Source: Microcoleus sp. FACHB-672 (GTDB lineage: Bacteria; Cyanobacteriota; Cyanobacteriia; Cyanobacteriales; Oscillatoriaceae). Taken from it: a stretch of 64,000 bases of DNA. Made by a program: the position numbers and the translations under genes. Each line of letters starts with the position of its first letter. The stretch's first letter is position 1. The notes under the pieces were generated by a model. It had not been told where the DNA came from. It ran no database searches and was given only the letters and a program-made list of their open reading frames with translations. Of this stretch, positions 35,424 through 44,081 are shown piece by piece. The stretch covers positions 62,001 through 126,000 of the forward strand of contig NZ_JACJOU010000026.1 of NCBI RefSeq assembly GCF_014695725.1, read 5' to 3'.

Positions 35424-35452
35424 AGTTTATTCTCCCACAATGTCTTGTACAA
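35424..35452 (-). promoter_or_regulatory. Candidate promoter of the V4R/PSII-assembly genes
   Basis: On the minus strand TTGTAC (35447-35452) and TAAACT (35424-35429) are 17 bases apart, fitting -35 and -10 boxes. The transcript would start near 35417, leaving a leader of about 74 bases before ATG 35343. The -35 box lies inside the palindrome at 35441-35456. Confidence 0.4.
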
Positions 35453-35456
35453 GACA
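35441..35456. promoter_or_regulatory. Perfect 16-bp palindrome, candidate operator
   Basis: TGTCTTGTACAAGACA is identical on both strands. It covers the proposed -35 box of the V4R promoter in the gap between divergent V4R and caspase-like genes, a position suited to a dimeric regulator. One such perfect palindrome is expected by chance in about 65 kb, so placement is the main argument. Confidence 0.45.
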
Positions 35457-35630
35457 GACTTGGGAAGGGGCGAAGCGTCGCACAGCCAGCATTTTTTTGA
35501 GGTAACTCGCTACCGGCACTAGGCGGGTGAGCAGTTATACCGACCCCTTGCTACAGTCGAGACGTTGCCGGCAACATCTCTAGACTAACTAATTAAAAGT
35601 TGCCGGTTAACTGTGCAAAATTTAAGTTTT

Positions 35631-35661
35631 TTGACGGTAACTGATACCCTATCTGTGCTAT
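35631..35661 (+). promoter_or_regulatory. Weak candidate promoter of the caspase-like gene
   Basis: TTGACG (35631-35636) and TGCTAT (35656-35661) are 19 bases apart on the plus strand, a little long. The start codon GTG lies at 35700. No other convincing pair is seen in this gap. Confidence 0.3.
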
Positions 35662-35699
35662 GTTTTGTGCACGCAATCTAGTACGGATTTCAAGCAGCT

Positions 35700-37547
35700 G
35701 TGGTGAAAAATCAGGCTTGCATCGCAATTGGTATTAACCAATATCAGTTCTTCCAGCCTTTAAGCTACGCCCAGCAGGATGCACAGGCGTTAGGAAATTT
35801 TTTGGTGGATGAAGCTCGCTTGCCGGCAGAGCGGTGTGTATTGCTCACAGACACTTCACCACCGGCATCTGATCACTCAACCTATCCGAGTAAAGAAAAT
35901 ATTCTGGCATGGCTGGACCGGCAGTGCCGGGAGCAAGTGCAACCAGGTGATTTATTGTGGTGCTTTTTCAGTGGCTATGGGATGAGCTGGGAAGGTCAAG
36001 ATTTCTTGATGCCAGTAGAAGGCGACCCCACGGATATCCCCGCCACCGGCATCCCCATGCGAGAGCTGTTCGCCACGCTGAAGGCAGCGCCGGCAGAGAT
36101 GGTCGTGGTTTTGCTAGATATGAACCGCGCTTCTAGTATGCGAAGCCATGATGCGATTGGCACCGAGACGGTGGAATTGGCCAAACGCTTGGAAATTCCA
36201 ACGCTGCTTTCTTGCCGGCCTGGTCAGTTTTCCCGCGAAGTAAGTGCACTCCATCACGGCTTGTTTACCGCAGCGCTTCTAGAAGGTTTGCGCTACAACC
36301 GCTGCATCGATCTCGACAGTTTGGAACGCTATCTCAACCACCGCTTGCCAGAGTTAAGCGAACACCACTGGCTGCCGGTGCAAGAACCGCTGATGGTGGT
36401 TCACCCGCGTGAAAAAATCCACCAGGTAATTTGGCCGCAAAATGACGCTGTGACCGCCAGTAAGGCAGCCGCAAGCGGGTTTTCATCTTCCAGTGAACCA
36501 TACCTCGGCAATGGCTTTGTGACGCCTTCGGTCGAGTATTCACCACTAAACGGTAATGGGTTTAATGGCAGTCGTCACGAACCGGGTAATTTTGCTCTGC
36601 CGTCGGATGTTCCCTTAAAATCTGCTCGTGCGGGTTCGCAGATGGGGAAACCGGCTGCTGAACCGGCTGATGCTGCACCTGTACTATCAGACAATTCCTC
36701 GGCAACTCCCAAATCTCAAGAGCCGGTGTCGTCCCAAAAATGGGTGCTGTGGGGAGGCGCGGCGGCGTTGGTGTTGCTGTTGGGTGTGGCGGTAAGTCGG
36801 GTGGCAACTGTGAACAAATCAGCACCGGAGACGAGCGCAATGGTTGCCGGCACTGATGAAATAAGCCAGCCGACAGTCGTACCAAAAGAGACCACTCCCG
36901 CTGCTCAGAAGCCACAGGCAGCAGCGCCACCTGCTCAGCCGGTGCCGAGTCAAACGCTTCTCGACAAAGCCATACTGACCATTCAGCCGGTTCAAGCCAC
37001 GCATTTTAGTTCGGCGATCACCACTGCCGGCCAGATCCCCCCCAATGATCCGCTCTACGCCGAAGCGCAGCAGAATATTGAGCGTTGGGGTGGGGTGATT
37101 TTGGATATTGCCATTGGACGCGCTAAACAGGGAAACTTTCAGGGAGCGATCGCAGCGGCTAAGCTGGTGCCGAAAGATCGGCCAGAATTAAACGCTCAAG
37201 CGCAAAAGCTGGTCGGCCAATGGCAACAGCTATTCAAAGTGCAGCAGGCAAATCAGAAATTGCTGAATCAGGCAGTCGGCTCGATTCGTCGGGGACAGCT
37301 TGATTCTTACACCCTGGCAATTGCGACTGCCGGTCAAATTCCTGCCGGCCAACCGAAATACGGGGAAGCTCAGAAATTAATCGCGCAGTGGAGTGAAGCT
37401 ATTTTTAAGGAAATTGCCCAGTATCGAGCAGCACGCGGTCGCTTCAGTGCGGCGATTGAAGCGGCCAATTTAGTGCCGGCTTCTACCCCAACTTATGCGA
37501 AAGCTCAAAAAGCGATCATCCAGTGGAAACAAAAAGTGAAGCGATAA
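35700..37547 (+). CDS. Pseudo-caspase (C14 fold lacking His-Cys dyad), membrane-anchored
   Basis: The N-terminal 240 residues form a caspase-like p20 domain (AIGINQYQFFQPLSYAQQDAQAL; WCFFSGYG; VVVLLDMN). Active orthocaspases have His in SGHG and Cys in DxCxSG; here they are Tyr93 and Asn142, so proteolysis is not expected. Then come a disordered linker, a single membrane helix (VLWGGAAALVLLLGVAV, about 346-364) and a C-terminal helical repeat present about three times (AITTAGQIPPNDPLYAEAQ; AIAAAKLVPKDRPELNAQAQ; AIATAGQIPAGQPKYGEAQ). Start is GTG 35700. It probably works as a scaffold or regulator beside the PSII-assembly genes. Confidence 0.87.
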   Translation: MVKNQACIAIGINQYQFFQPLSYAQQDAQALGNFLVDEARLPAERCVLLTDTSPPASDHSTYPSKENILAWLDRQCREQVQPGDLLWCFFSGYGMSWEGQDFLMPVEGDPTDIPATGIPMRELFATLKAAPAEMVVVLLDMNRASSMRSHDAIGTETVELAKRLEIPTLLSCRPGQFSREVSALHHGLFTAALLEGLRYNRCIDLDSLERYLNHRLPELSEHHWLPVQEPLMVVHPREKIHQVIWPQNDAVTASKAAASGFSSSSEPYLGNGFVTPSVEYSPLNGNGFNGSRHEPGNFALPSDVPLKSARAGSQMGKPAAEPADAAPVLSDNSSATPKSQEPVSSQKWVLWGGAAALVLLLGVAVSRVATVNKSAPETSAMVAGTDEISQPTVVPKETTPAAQKPQAAAPPAQPVPSQTLLDKAILTIQPVQATHFSSAITTAGQIPPNDPLYAEAQQNIERWGGVILDIAIGRAKQGNFQGAIAAAKLVPKDRPELNAQAQKLVGQWQQLFKVQQANQKLLNQAVGSIRRGQLDSYTLAIATAGQIPAGQPKYGEAQKLIAQWSEAIFKEIAQYRAARGRFSAAIEAANLVPASTPTYAKAQKAIIQWKQKVKR

Positions 37548-37631
37548 AAGATCAGGCATGAGGGAGGAGTCAGCAGTTGTCTTCAATTCTCATCCCTTGA
37601 GGTTGGCGCAAGCTTCTCCATGCCCCCTATT

Positions 37632-40154
37632 TTATTTGAGGGGAATTTCAATCCAAAATTCTGTTCCCCCGTTGGGTTGGGAAACGCATTTAAAATTCCC
37701 GCCGTGCTTTTCCACAACAATTTGATAGCTAATTGCTAAGCCAATTCCCGCGCCTTTACCAACTGCTTTTGTGGTAAAGAAAGGGTCGAAGACTTGCTGC
37801 TGTAATTCCTCCGGAATACCAGGGCCATTGTCGGCAATTCGGATCGCAACGAATTGGGAATTGAGCTTGGACAATTCCTTTTCCTCGCTCCCCTTTCTTG
37901 GCTCTGCAGTTATTAGAGAAGTGCTAATTGTAATTTGACTTGGATTTGCTCGAATCTGCGCCAGTGAGCGATGTTTATCGTACTCTTCTAAGGCGTCAAT
38001 TGCATTGGCTAAAACATTCATAAATACTTGGTTTAACTGGCCGGCATAGCACTCTATTAGCGGCAGTTCACCATATTCTTTAATGATTTGAATGCTAGGC
38101 CGCTCTGGTTTAGGTTTGAGCCGATTGCTCAAAATTAGCAGCGTACTATCTAACCCATCGTGAATATTCACTGGCTTCATTTCCGCTTCATCAACGCGGG
38201 AAAATGTTCGCAATGACTGCACAATCGAGCGGATGCGGTCAGCTCCCACTTTCATCGATTTTAACAGTTTGGGTAGGTCTTCAATTACAAACTTTAGATC
38301 CCTACGCTCAGTTTCCTCCTGAATTTCAGGCACCGCTTGGGGATAGTGTTTTGTGTAAAGATTTAAAAGCTCAACCAAGTCTTGGGTGTAGTTATCTGCA
38401 TGAGTCAGATTTCCGTAGATGAAGTTAACCGGGTTATTAATTTCGTGCGCCATACCGGCAACCAGTTGGCCGAGAGAAGACATTTTTTCGGTTTGAACCA
38501 GTTGAGTTTGAGTGCGTTTCAATTCATCTAAAGTAATTTCTAATTGATTTGCTTTTTCGCGCTCTCTTGATTCTGATTCTTGCAAAGCTTCATTTAATTT
38601 TGCCAGTTCATCGGCTTTCCGTAGCACAATTTTAATCATGCCGTTTCTGAGTTCAAGTGCCGCCTCGGTTTCACACTTTTTCCAGGGTAAAGATTTGTAC
38701 TTTACCGTTTCTTGCCACAGCTTAAACGATCCCCTAGGCGAAAGGCGCAAGGTTCCATCATTTGCTACTTCAACTGGTTTATGGGGATTGCCGGCCCAAT
38801 TTACGGTTTGAATTTCTTCCGATCTAAACCAGATGACGTAATTATGTTGAGTCTGGGAAATAGAAATCGCCAGTAACCCACTTGCTGTGTCTTTAAACGC
38901 TTCTGCTTCTGGATAAATTTTTGCTAACGAATCTGTATAAATAATTTCTTCAGTAAAGTTTTTTGTCAGCCAAGTGAGCAAGCGATTGAGATCCTCTGCT
39001 GCCGGCGTTTCACCAATGAGCCGGCATTCACCCCCTAAACATACAGCAGCGCCTTGAGCGCTCACTAAGTCCAGCAAGTTTGGAGATTCTTCGTTACACA
39101 ATCCCTCAACAAACTTACTTTCAAGTGACATTCTCTCAATTAGCTTAGCCGTGATTGATTTTAAGGCTATTTTATAATCATAATCTTCATTTTCTTCTTT
39201 AGCTGATAAATCTAAAGACATCACTTGCCCGAGAAATTCACAAGCTTTACGCACTTCATAACAAACGTACTTGGGTGATTGATGGTGACACGCAATCAGT
39301 CCCCATAGTTTCTGCCCTTTCATTAAGGATATGGACATGGAGGCGCTAACGCCCATGTTGTTCAAATACTCTATATGAATTGGCGAAACACTTCGGAGAA
39401 CAGAAAAGCTTAAATCAAGCGGCTTTTCAGTAACTGGATTAATTTGGGGAGTAATTTCCACAGGAAGATAATTTACATTTGCAATTAATCTTAACCAATT
39501 GGAACAATAGAGAAGTCGGGCTTGTTTGGGAATATCTGAGACAGGGTAGTGCAACCCTAAAAAAGGTGGCAAACTCTCTTGTTTCTCTTCAGCAATAATT
39601 TCTCCATTCCCTTCTTCATCGAATTTATAGACCATAACTCGGTCAAACCCACTAATTTGTCGCACTTCTCTAACAATAATTTGGCACAGGTTATGCAGAT
39701 TTGACGCGCTTTGAATTTTAGATGATGATGATCTCACCAAATTATAAAAACTAAAAAAACTATTTTCTGGTTGATAGGAAATCGGTTCTAATTCAAGAAT
39801 GACACAACCATCTATCCGATGAGCGATTCCATCAAAATGCTGAGTTTTATAAGGAAGAATAGCTGATACTCTAAATGGATTGACTATCTTTAATTCCCGC
39901 TGAGATAAGATTTTTTTTAAATCTTCAACTTGAGATTCACCTAATAAAAAGCTTAAATTTTTATTAATTAATTTATGGCTGGGGACGTTAAAGACTTGTA
40001 ACGTATTATTGCTAACTTGTAAAATTTCTAAATTAGGTTCTTGCAAGACAAAAAGAACTCCGTGAGGCTGAATAGCTCCAGGAATTTGAATGGGTTCTGT
40101 ATCACAATTCGTTAAATCAACTTTTTGTGAGGTTTTAAGTTGGCGGCTACTCAT
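37632..40154 (-). CDS. Bacteriophytochrome-type histidine kinase
   Basis: An 840-residue red/far-red photoreceptor kinase. PAS (about 10-125): Cys17 stands before DTEPIQIPGAIQPHG, the biliverdin-attachment site of BphP proteins. GAF (about 140-315): SDIP motif (Asp207), and Ile259-His260 in SPIH, so the cyanobacterial-type GAF Cys is absent. PHY (about 330-505): tongue with WFRSEE and PRGSF. A helical linker leads to HisKA with His570 ([13 protein letters not shown]) and an HATPase domain with IRIADNGPGIP and GAGIGLAI. It should bind biliverdin covalently through Cys17. First of three tandem photoreceptor kinases; no response regulator adjoins. Confidence 0.9.
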   Translation of the reverse strand: MSSRQLKTSQKVDLTNCDTEPIQIPGAIQPHGVLFVLQEPNLEILQVSNNTLQVFNVPSHKLINKNLSFLLGESQVEDLKKILSQRELKIVNPFRVSAILPYKTQHFDGIAHRIDGCVILELEPISYQPENSFFSFYNLVRSSSSKIQSASNLHNLCQIIVREVRQISGFDRVMVYKFDEEGNGEIIAEEKQESLPPFLGLHYPVSDIPKQARLLYCSNWLRLIANVNYLPVEITPQINPVTEKPLDLSFSVLRSVSPIHIEYLNNMGVSASMSISLMKGQKLWGLIACHHQSPKYVCYEVRKACEFLGQVMSLDLSAKEENEDYDYKIALKSITAKLIERMSLESKFVEGLCNEESPNLLDLVSAQGAAVCLGGECRLIGETPAAEDLNRLLTWLTKNFTEEIIYTDSLAKIYPEAEAFKDTASGLLAISISQTQHNYVIWFRSEEIQTVNWAGNPHKPVEVANDGTLRLSPRGSFKLWQETVKYKSLPWKKCETEAALELRNGMIKIVLRKADELAKLNEALQESESREREKANQLEITLDELKRTQTQLVQTEKMSSLGQLVAGMAHEINNPVNFIYGNLTHADNYTQDLVELLNLYTKHYPQAVPEIQEETERRDLKFVIEDLPKLLKSMKVGADRIRSIVQSLRTFSRVDEAEMKPVNIHDGLDSTLLILSNRLKPKPERPSIQIIKEYGELPLIECYAGQLNQVFMNVLANAIDALEEYDKHRSLAQIRANPSQITISTSLITAEPRKGSEEKELSKLNSQFVAIRIADNGPGIPEELQQQVFDPFFTTKAVGKGAGIGLAISYQIVVEKHGGNFKCVSQPNGGTEFWIEIPLK

Positions 40155-40626
40155 GTTCTTAACTGCTCCTTGTATAACTTCCGTAAAACTGTGTTCCTGT
40201 CACCGGCATCACCCCAATTGTTACCAACCGGCACCATTCATATAAACAAAGAAATTGACGCTATAGGTTAACAGACAATCTCCCGTCATTTTAAATGCTG
40301 ATACTACCAGCAACTCCTTGGGCTTCGCAAACTTTCTTGCTTCCTTACCAAATGTAGCTAGAATGCCCCACCGGCATCTGTCATTCCCTGATTTGATCAA
40401 ACTTATAAGTCTATTGTGTACTTCTGAAATCAGAAGTGACCCCTGTAAGAATAAGTATAAAAGATTTAAGAAAAATTTGCCTGAATGGGACTCAATGGAC
40501 AAAGTCTTAGAGGTTGCTTCAGCAGAGAACGTTAAACTCCTTTAGTTCCGTATATTTACTGAACTAATGCTTTGAGATCGATGCCGGCGCAACCACAACC
40601 CGCTAGGTCCTTGAGCTTAACCTTGA
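40155..40626. other. Gap upstream of the bacteriophytochrome gene, with inverted repeat
   Basis: No gene is evident. ACTTCTGA (40420-40427) and TCAGAAGT (40430-40437) form an 8-2-8 inverted repeat typical of a dimer-binding site, 266 bases before the phytochrome start. A short plus-strand frame here has no family features. Confidence 0.4.
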
Positions 40627-43092
40627 TTATTTAGCGTCGATAGGAATTTCAATCCAAAATTCTGTCCCTTCGCCGGCAACAGAAACACATTTGAGGGTGC
40701 CGCCGTGGTTCTCAACAACGATTTGATAGCTGATAAATAACCCCATACCCGTTGCTCCCTTAGCTTGTTTTGTGGTAAAAAAGGCATCAAAAATGCGCTG
40801 ACGCAAGGCGTCTGGTATCCCAGGGCCATTATCGCAAATACGAATCACAACCGAGCCAGTCTGTTGAGCATTTCCCCCGTCCCCTAGCGATGTGCGAATT
40901 GAGATCGTGCGCTGGGAAGAGACTGTTTCCAGTGAGTCGATGGCATTGCTGAGAATATTCATAAATACCTGATTTATTTGGGCGGCAAAGCACTTCACCG
41001 CCGGCAAATCCCCATATTCTTTAACCACCTCAATTCCTGCCCGCTGAGTCTTCGCCTTCAGCCGGTGTTGTAAGAGTAATAGGGTGGTGTCGATGCCTTC
41101 ATGAATATTCACCGGCTTCTTCTGAGCTTGATCAACTTGAGAAAATTTCTGCAACGACAACACCAGTGCTTGAATACGTTTTGCCCCCACCCCCATAGAA
41201 GACAAGATGCTTGGCAAATCTTCTTGAATAAACTCAAATTCAATTGCCGCTAAATAGTCTTGAATTGCGGATGCCGGCAATGGATAATGCTGCTGATAAA
41301 GTCGCACCAACTCCAGCAAATTGTGCGAATAATCGCTGGTATGACTAAGGTTGCCAGAAATAAAATTAATCGGGTTACTAATCTCGTGCGCCACCCCAGC
41401 AACTAATTGCCCCAGACTTGCCAACTTTTCTGTTTGCATCATCCGTTGAGTTTGCTGCAAATACCGCAACGTCTGGGTAAGTTCTTCTGCTTGATGCCTG
41501 GTTTGCGCTAGTAATTGAGCTTGTTGCAGGGCAACTCCAAATTGTGCGCCAATCTTGACGAGCAACTCGATTTCATCGGCTTCCCAGTGACGCGCTCCTG
41601 AGTTTTGATAAGCTGCGAGTAATCCCCAAAGTTTTTCTCCTTCAAAGATCGGAACAATCACATAAGCTTTGGCTTGAAATTGTTCTAAGAGGGCGATATG
41701 ACAGTCTCTGTGTCCGGCTGTATAAATATCGTCAATTGCCAATGTTTCATGATTGCGATAACGCCCGCCTTGAGTTTCTTGCAAGTGGGTATCTTCAATA
41801 ATCGGCAGCGTTCCAACCAGTTGATTCCAGCCGGCGGCGACAGATTCGGCAACAAACTCACCGTACCAATCTGAGTTAAATTGATAGACTGCTACGCGAT
41901 CAGCTTGCAGCAATTGCCGCACTTCATCTGTGGTAATTTTAAAAATTGTGTTGGGATCGAGAGACTGGCGAATTTTGTCGATGGTTGTAGCTAAAGCTTT
42001 TTCTCGTTTCGCCGCCTTTTGCACTTGCCCGATAGACTGAGTGTGTTGTAGCGCTACCCCCAGGTGTTCTGCCATTTGGGTGATAAACTCAATTTCACCG
42101 GCTTGCCAGTGACGCAGGCTACTGCATTGATCAACGCATAGCAATCCCCACAAATCCTCCCCCATAAATAGCGGCACAATTAAGCTGGCGCGGATGTGCA
42201 ATTTGGTTAAAATCTGAATGTGAGTATCACTGAAACCGGCATTATAAATGTTAGAGATTGCTTGAATTTCACCCTGCCGGTATTGCGCCGCATACTCTCG
42301 CCCAAAACTGCTGTCGTGTCTCCCAATGGCTAAGGCTGAATTCAAAGCCGGTAAGGCATCCTCACACACAAATTCTCCATCATGCAGGCCCGCATTTGGA
42401 GAGAAACGAAATATTTTTACCCGATCCGCATTCAGCAGGTTTCGCACTTCAGCCGCGCTTGCCTTGAAGATGCTATCGAGATCCCAAGATTTCCGAATTC
42501 GGGTGATTACTTCTGACAGTATCTTGTACTGTTCTATTTGTAATTGGAGTGATGCCACGTGCGCCCCCTCTCGTGTGTTCGCTTGTGGTAAAGGCTTCTC
42601 TAAATCTATGGCAGTTGTGGCTTCGCAGGCTACCCCAATGATGCCGGTAATTGTTCCCGCATTATCTCTCACCGGCGTGTAAATACAATGATAAATGGAA
42701 GTGCCGATGAGTAGGGGAATTTTGTGACTAACTTGAACTTGCTGTCCACTTTCTAAGGCGTGTCTCACCGGCACTTCCATTTCATCGGCTTCGCGCCCAA
42801 AAATTTCTCGATTGGTTTTCCCAATCGCATCTACCAGATTTATCCCCAGCCGCGCCGCACCGGCTGGATTAATCCAGACATAGCGCAACTCTCGGTCATA
42901 CTCAACAAAGATATCATCGGTTTTGCAAACCAACTGCAGGAATTGTGCATCTGGTTTGCTTTCAAAGGTTGCCGGCACGGCTGCATCCACAGTCAAGAAT
43001 TGCTTCAGTTGCTCAAATGCTGCATTGTCACGACAACAATTACGCAACTGTTCCAAGCGATAAGAATCCATAAGTTTTAGGTAAAGATTCAA
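40627..43092 (-). CDS. Histidine kinase: PAS-GAF-GAF with cyanobacteriochrome Cys
   Basis: An 821-residue sensor kinase. A PAS domain (about 48-160) is followed by GAF-1 (about 195-350) and GAF-2 (about 370-530). GAF-2 carries Cys464-His465 in HRDCHIALLEQFQAKAYVIVPIF and LWGLLAAYQN, matching bilin-binding cyanobacteriochrome GAF domains of the red/green kind. GAF-1 has Thr290-His291 at that place and probably binds no bilin. The kinase part has His569 (AGVAHEISNPINF) and HATPase motifs IRICDNGPGIP and GMGLFISY. The kinase core is closely similar to those of the two neighbours. Light-sensing is inferred from motif only. Confidence 0.88.
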   Translation of the reverse strand: MNLYLKLMDSYRLEQLRNCCRDNAAFEQLKQFLTVDAAVPATFESKPDAQFLQLVCKTDDIFVEYDRELRYVWINPAGAARLGINLVDAIGKTNREIFGREADEMEVPVRHALESGQQVQVSHKIPLLIGTSIYHCIYTPVRDNAGTITGIIGVACEATTAIDLEKPLPQANTREGAHVASLQLQIEQYKILSEVITRIRKSWDLDSIFKASAAEVRNLLNADRVKIFRFSPNAGLHDGEFVCEDALPALNSALAIGRHDSSFGREYAAQYRQGEIQAISNIYNAGFSDTHIQILTKLHIRASLIVPLFMGEDLWGLLCVDQCSSLRHWQAGEIEFITQMAEHLGVALQHTQSIGQVQKAAKREKALATTIDKIRQSLDPNTIFKITTDEVRQLLQADRVAVYQFNSDWYGEFVAESVAAGWNQLVGTLPIIEDTHLQETQGGRYRNHETLAIDDIYTAGHRDCHIALLEQFQAKAYVIVPIFEGEKLWGLLAAYQNSGARHWEADEIELLVKIGAQFGVALQQAQLLAQTRHQAEELTQTLRYLQQTQRMMQTEKLASLGQLVAGVAHEISNPINFISGNLSHTSDYSHNLLELVRLYQQHYPLPASAIQDYLAAIEFEFIQEDLPSILSSMGVGAKRIQALVLSLQKFSQVDQAQKKPVNIHEGIDTTLLLLQHRLKAKTQRAGIEVVKEYGDLPAVKCFAAQINQVFMNILSNAIDSLETVSSQRTISIRTSLGDGGNAQQTGSVVIRICDNGPGIPDALRQRIFDAFFTTKQAKGATGMGLFISYQIVVENHGGTLKCVSVAGEGTEFWIEIPIDAK

Positions 43093-44081
43093 AAGAAAAT
43101 CAACAATTTACTCGGGAGATTTTTTAATCTAGCCTCTCTTTCAACCTCTCGATTTAACCCTTCTTCCAGTCAGCTCTCTTATAAATTTTTCCAGTTAAGT
43201 TATTATTTTAGGAAATTTTACAGTTAAGAGAATGACTCTTCTCCCGTCTATTGCTTTATTTTAAATTCTATTTTTATTTTCAACAAGTACCCAATTCTAA
43301 TTATTTTATATAAATTATTGTTCTTTTTGTCGGGATAAAGCCACCTCCCCCAAACACTTCTCGAATGCCGGCGGTAACTGTCCCGCTTCTAGCTTTAACT
43401 TAGTAAGTTTTTTACCAATAACAATAATTTTTTGCTTGTTATGGGGGGTTTTATTAGCAATTAACCACCCGCTGAAGCGTTGCAAAAGCTCAAGCGTCAG
43501 GCATCCCACCAAACCTGTTTAACAAAGCGGTATGCCTAAGCCCTAACTCGACAACTGTTTAACGAACAGTCAGTTCAATTAAATTCTTGGCAGAAACAGT
43601 CAGATGTGATCTCATACCCTAGGATCTTCTAACTCAAAGTTTCTATCCCTTTAAACATATTTCTTAAGATAGTTGCCCTTGTAACTTTACTTACTTTTCT
43701 GCAATTTATCTGTTTTTAGCAAAGGTTATATCTGTCTAAAGAGCGAAATAAATATAAAGTTTATTTGTATTAATTAATACTAAAAATTGGCAATCAAAGA
43801 TCAGTGAGGGGCGGGCGCAGGAGATCAGCTTTTTTATTCAAAGCTATTTTGCCAGACATTTGCAGAGTTAGGCAAGCGCACGACTTGTCAGGAATATTTT
43901 TTTGCCCAATTATATGCTTTAAAATGTTCTTATTGAGTTGACAATTTTCAGTAAATTAGTTAACAAAATTGCGAATTTTATAATAAACAAAAATTAGAAA
44001 AAACTGGCATTTTTAGAAAGGCTTTCAAGGCATTTCAAAATACCAGTTATACAAGTAACCACTGCATTTAAAACAAACTTG
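43093..44081. other. 1-kb A/T-rich gap between two kinase genes
   Basis: No RNA gene or convincing protein is seen. A 65-codon minus-strand frame at 43315-43512 (LTLELLQRFSGWLIANK) has no ribosome site or known family. The region presumably holds the promoter of the kinase ending at 40627 and termination of the one ending at 44082. Confidence 0.4.

Noticed and set aside
40752-43092. First GAF of the middle kinase as a bilin-binding domain
   Set aside because: The Cys position is Thr290 before His291, so covalent bilin attachment is unlikely; only the second GAF has Cys464.
43315-43512. Small minus-strand protein of 65 residues
   Set aside because: No ribosome site, no recognisable family and located in an A/T-rich gap; not enough to call it.
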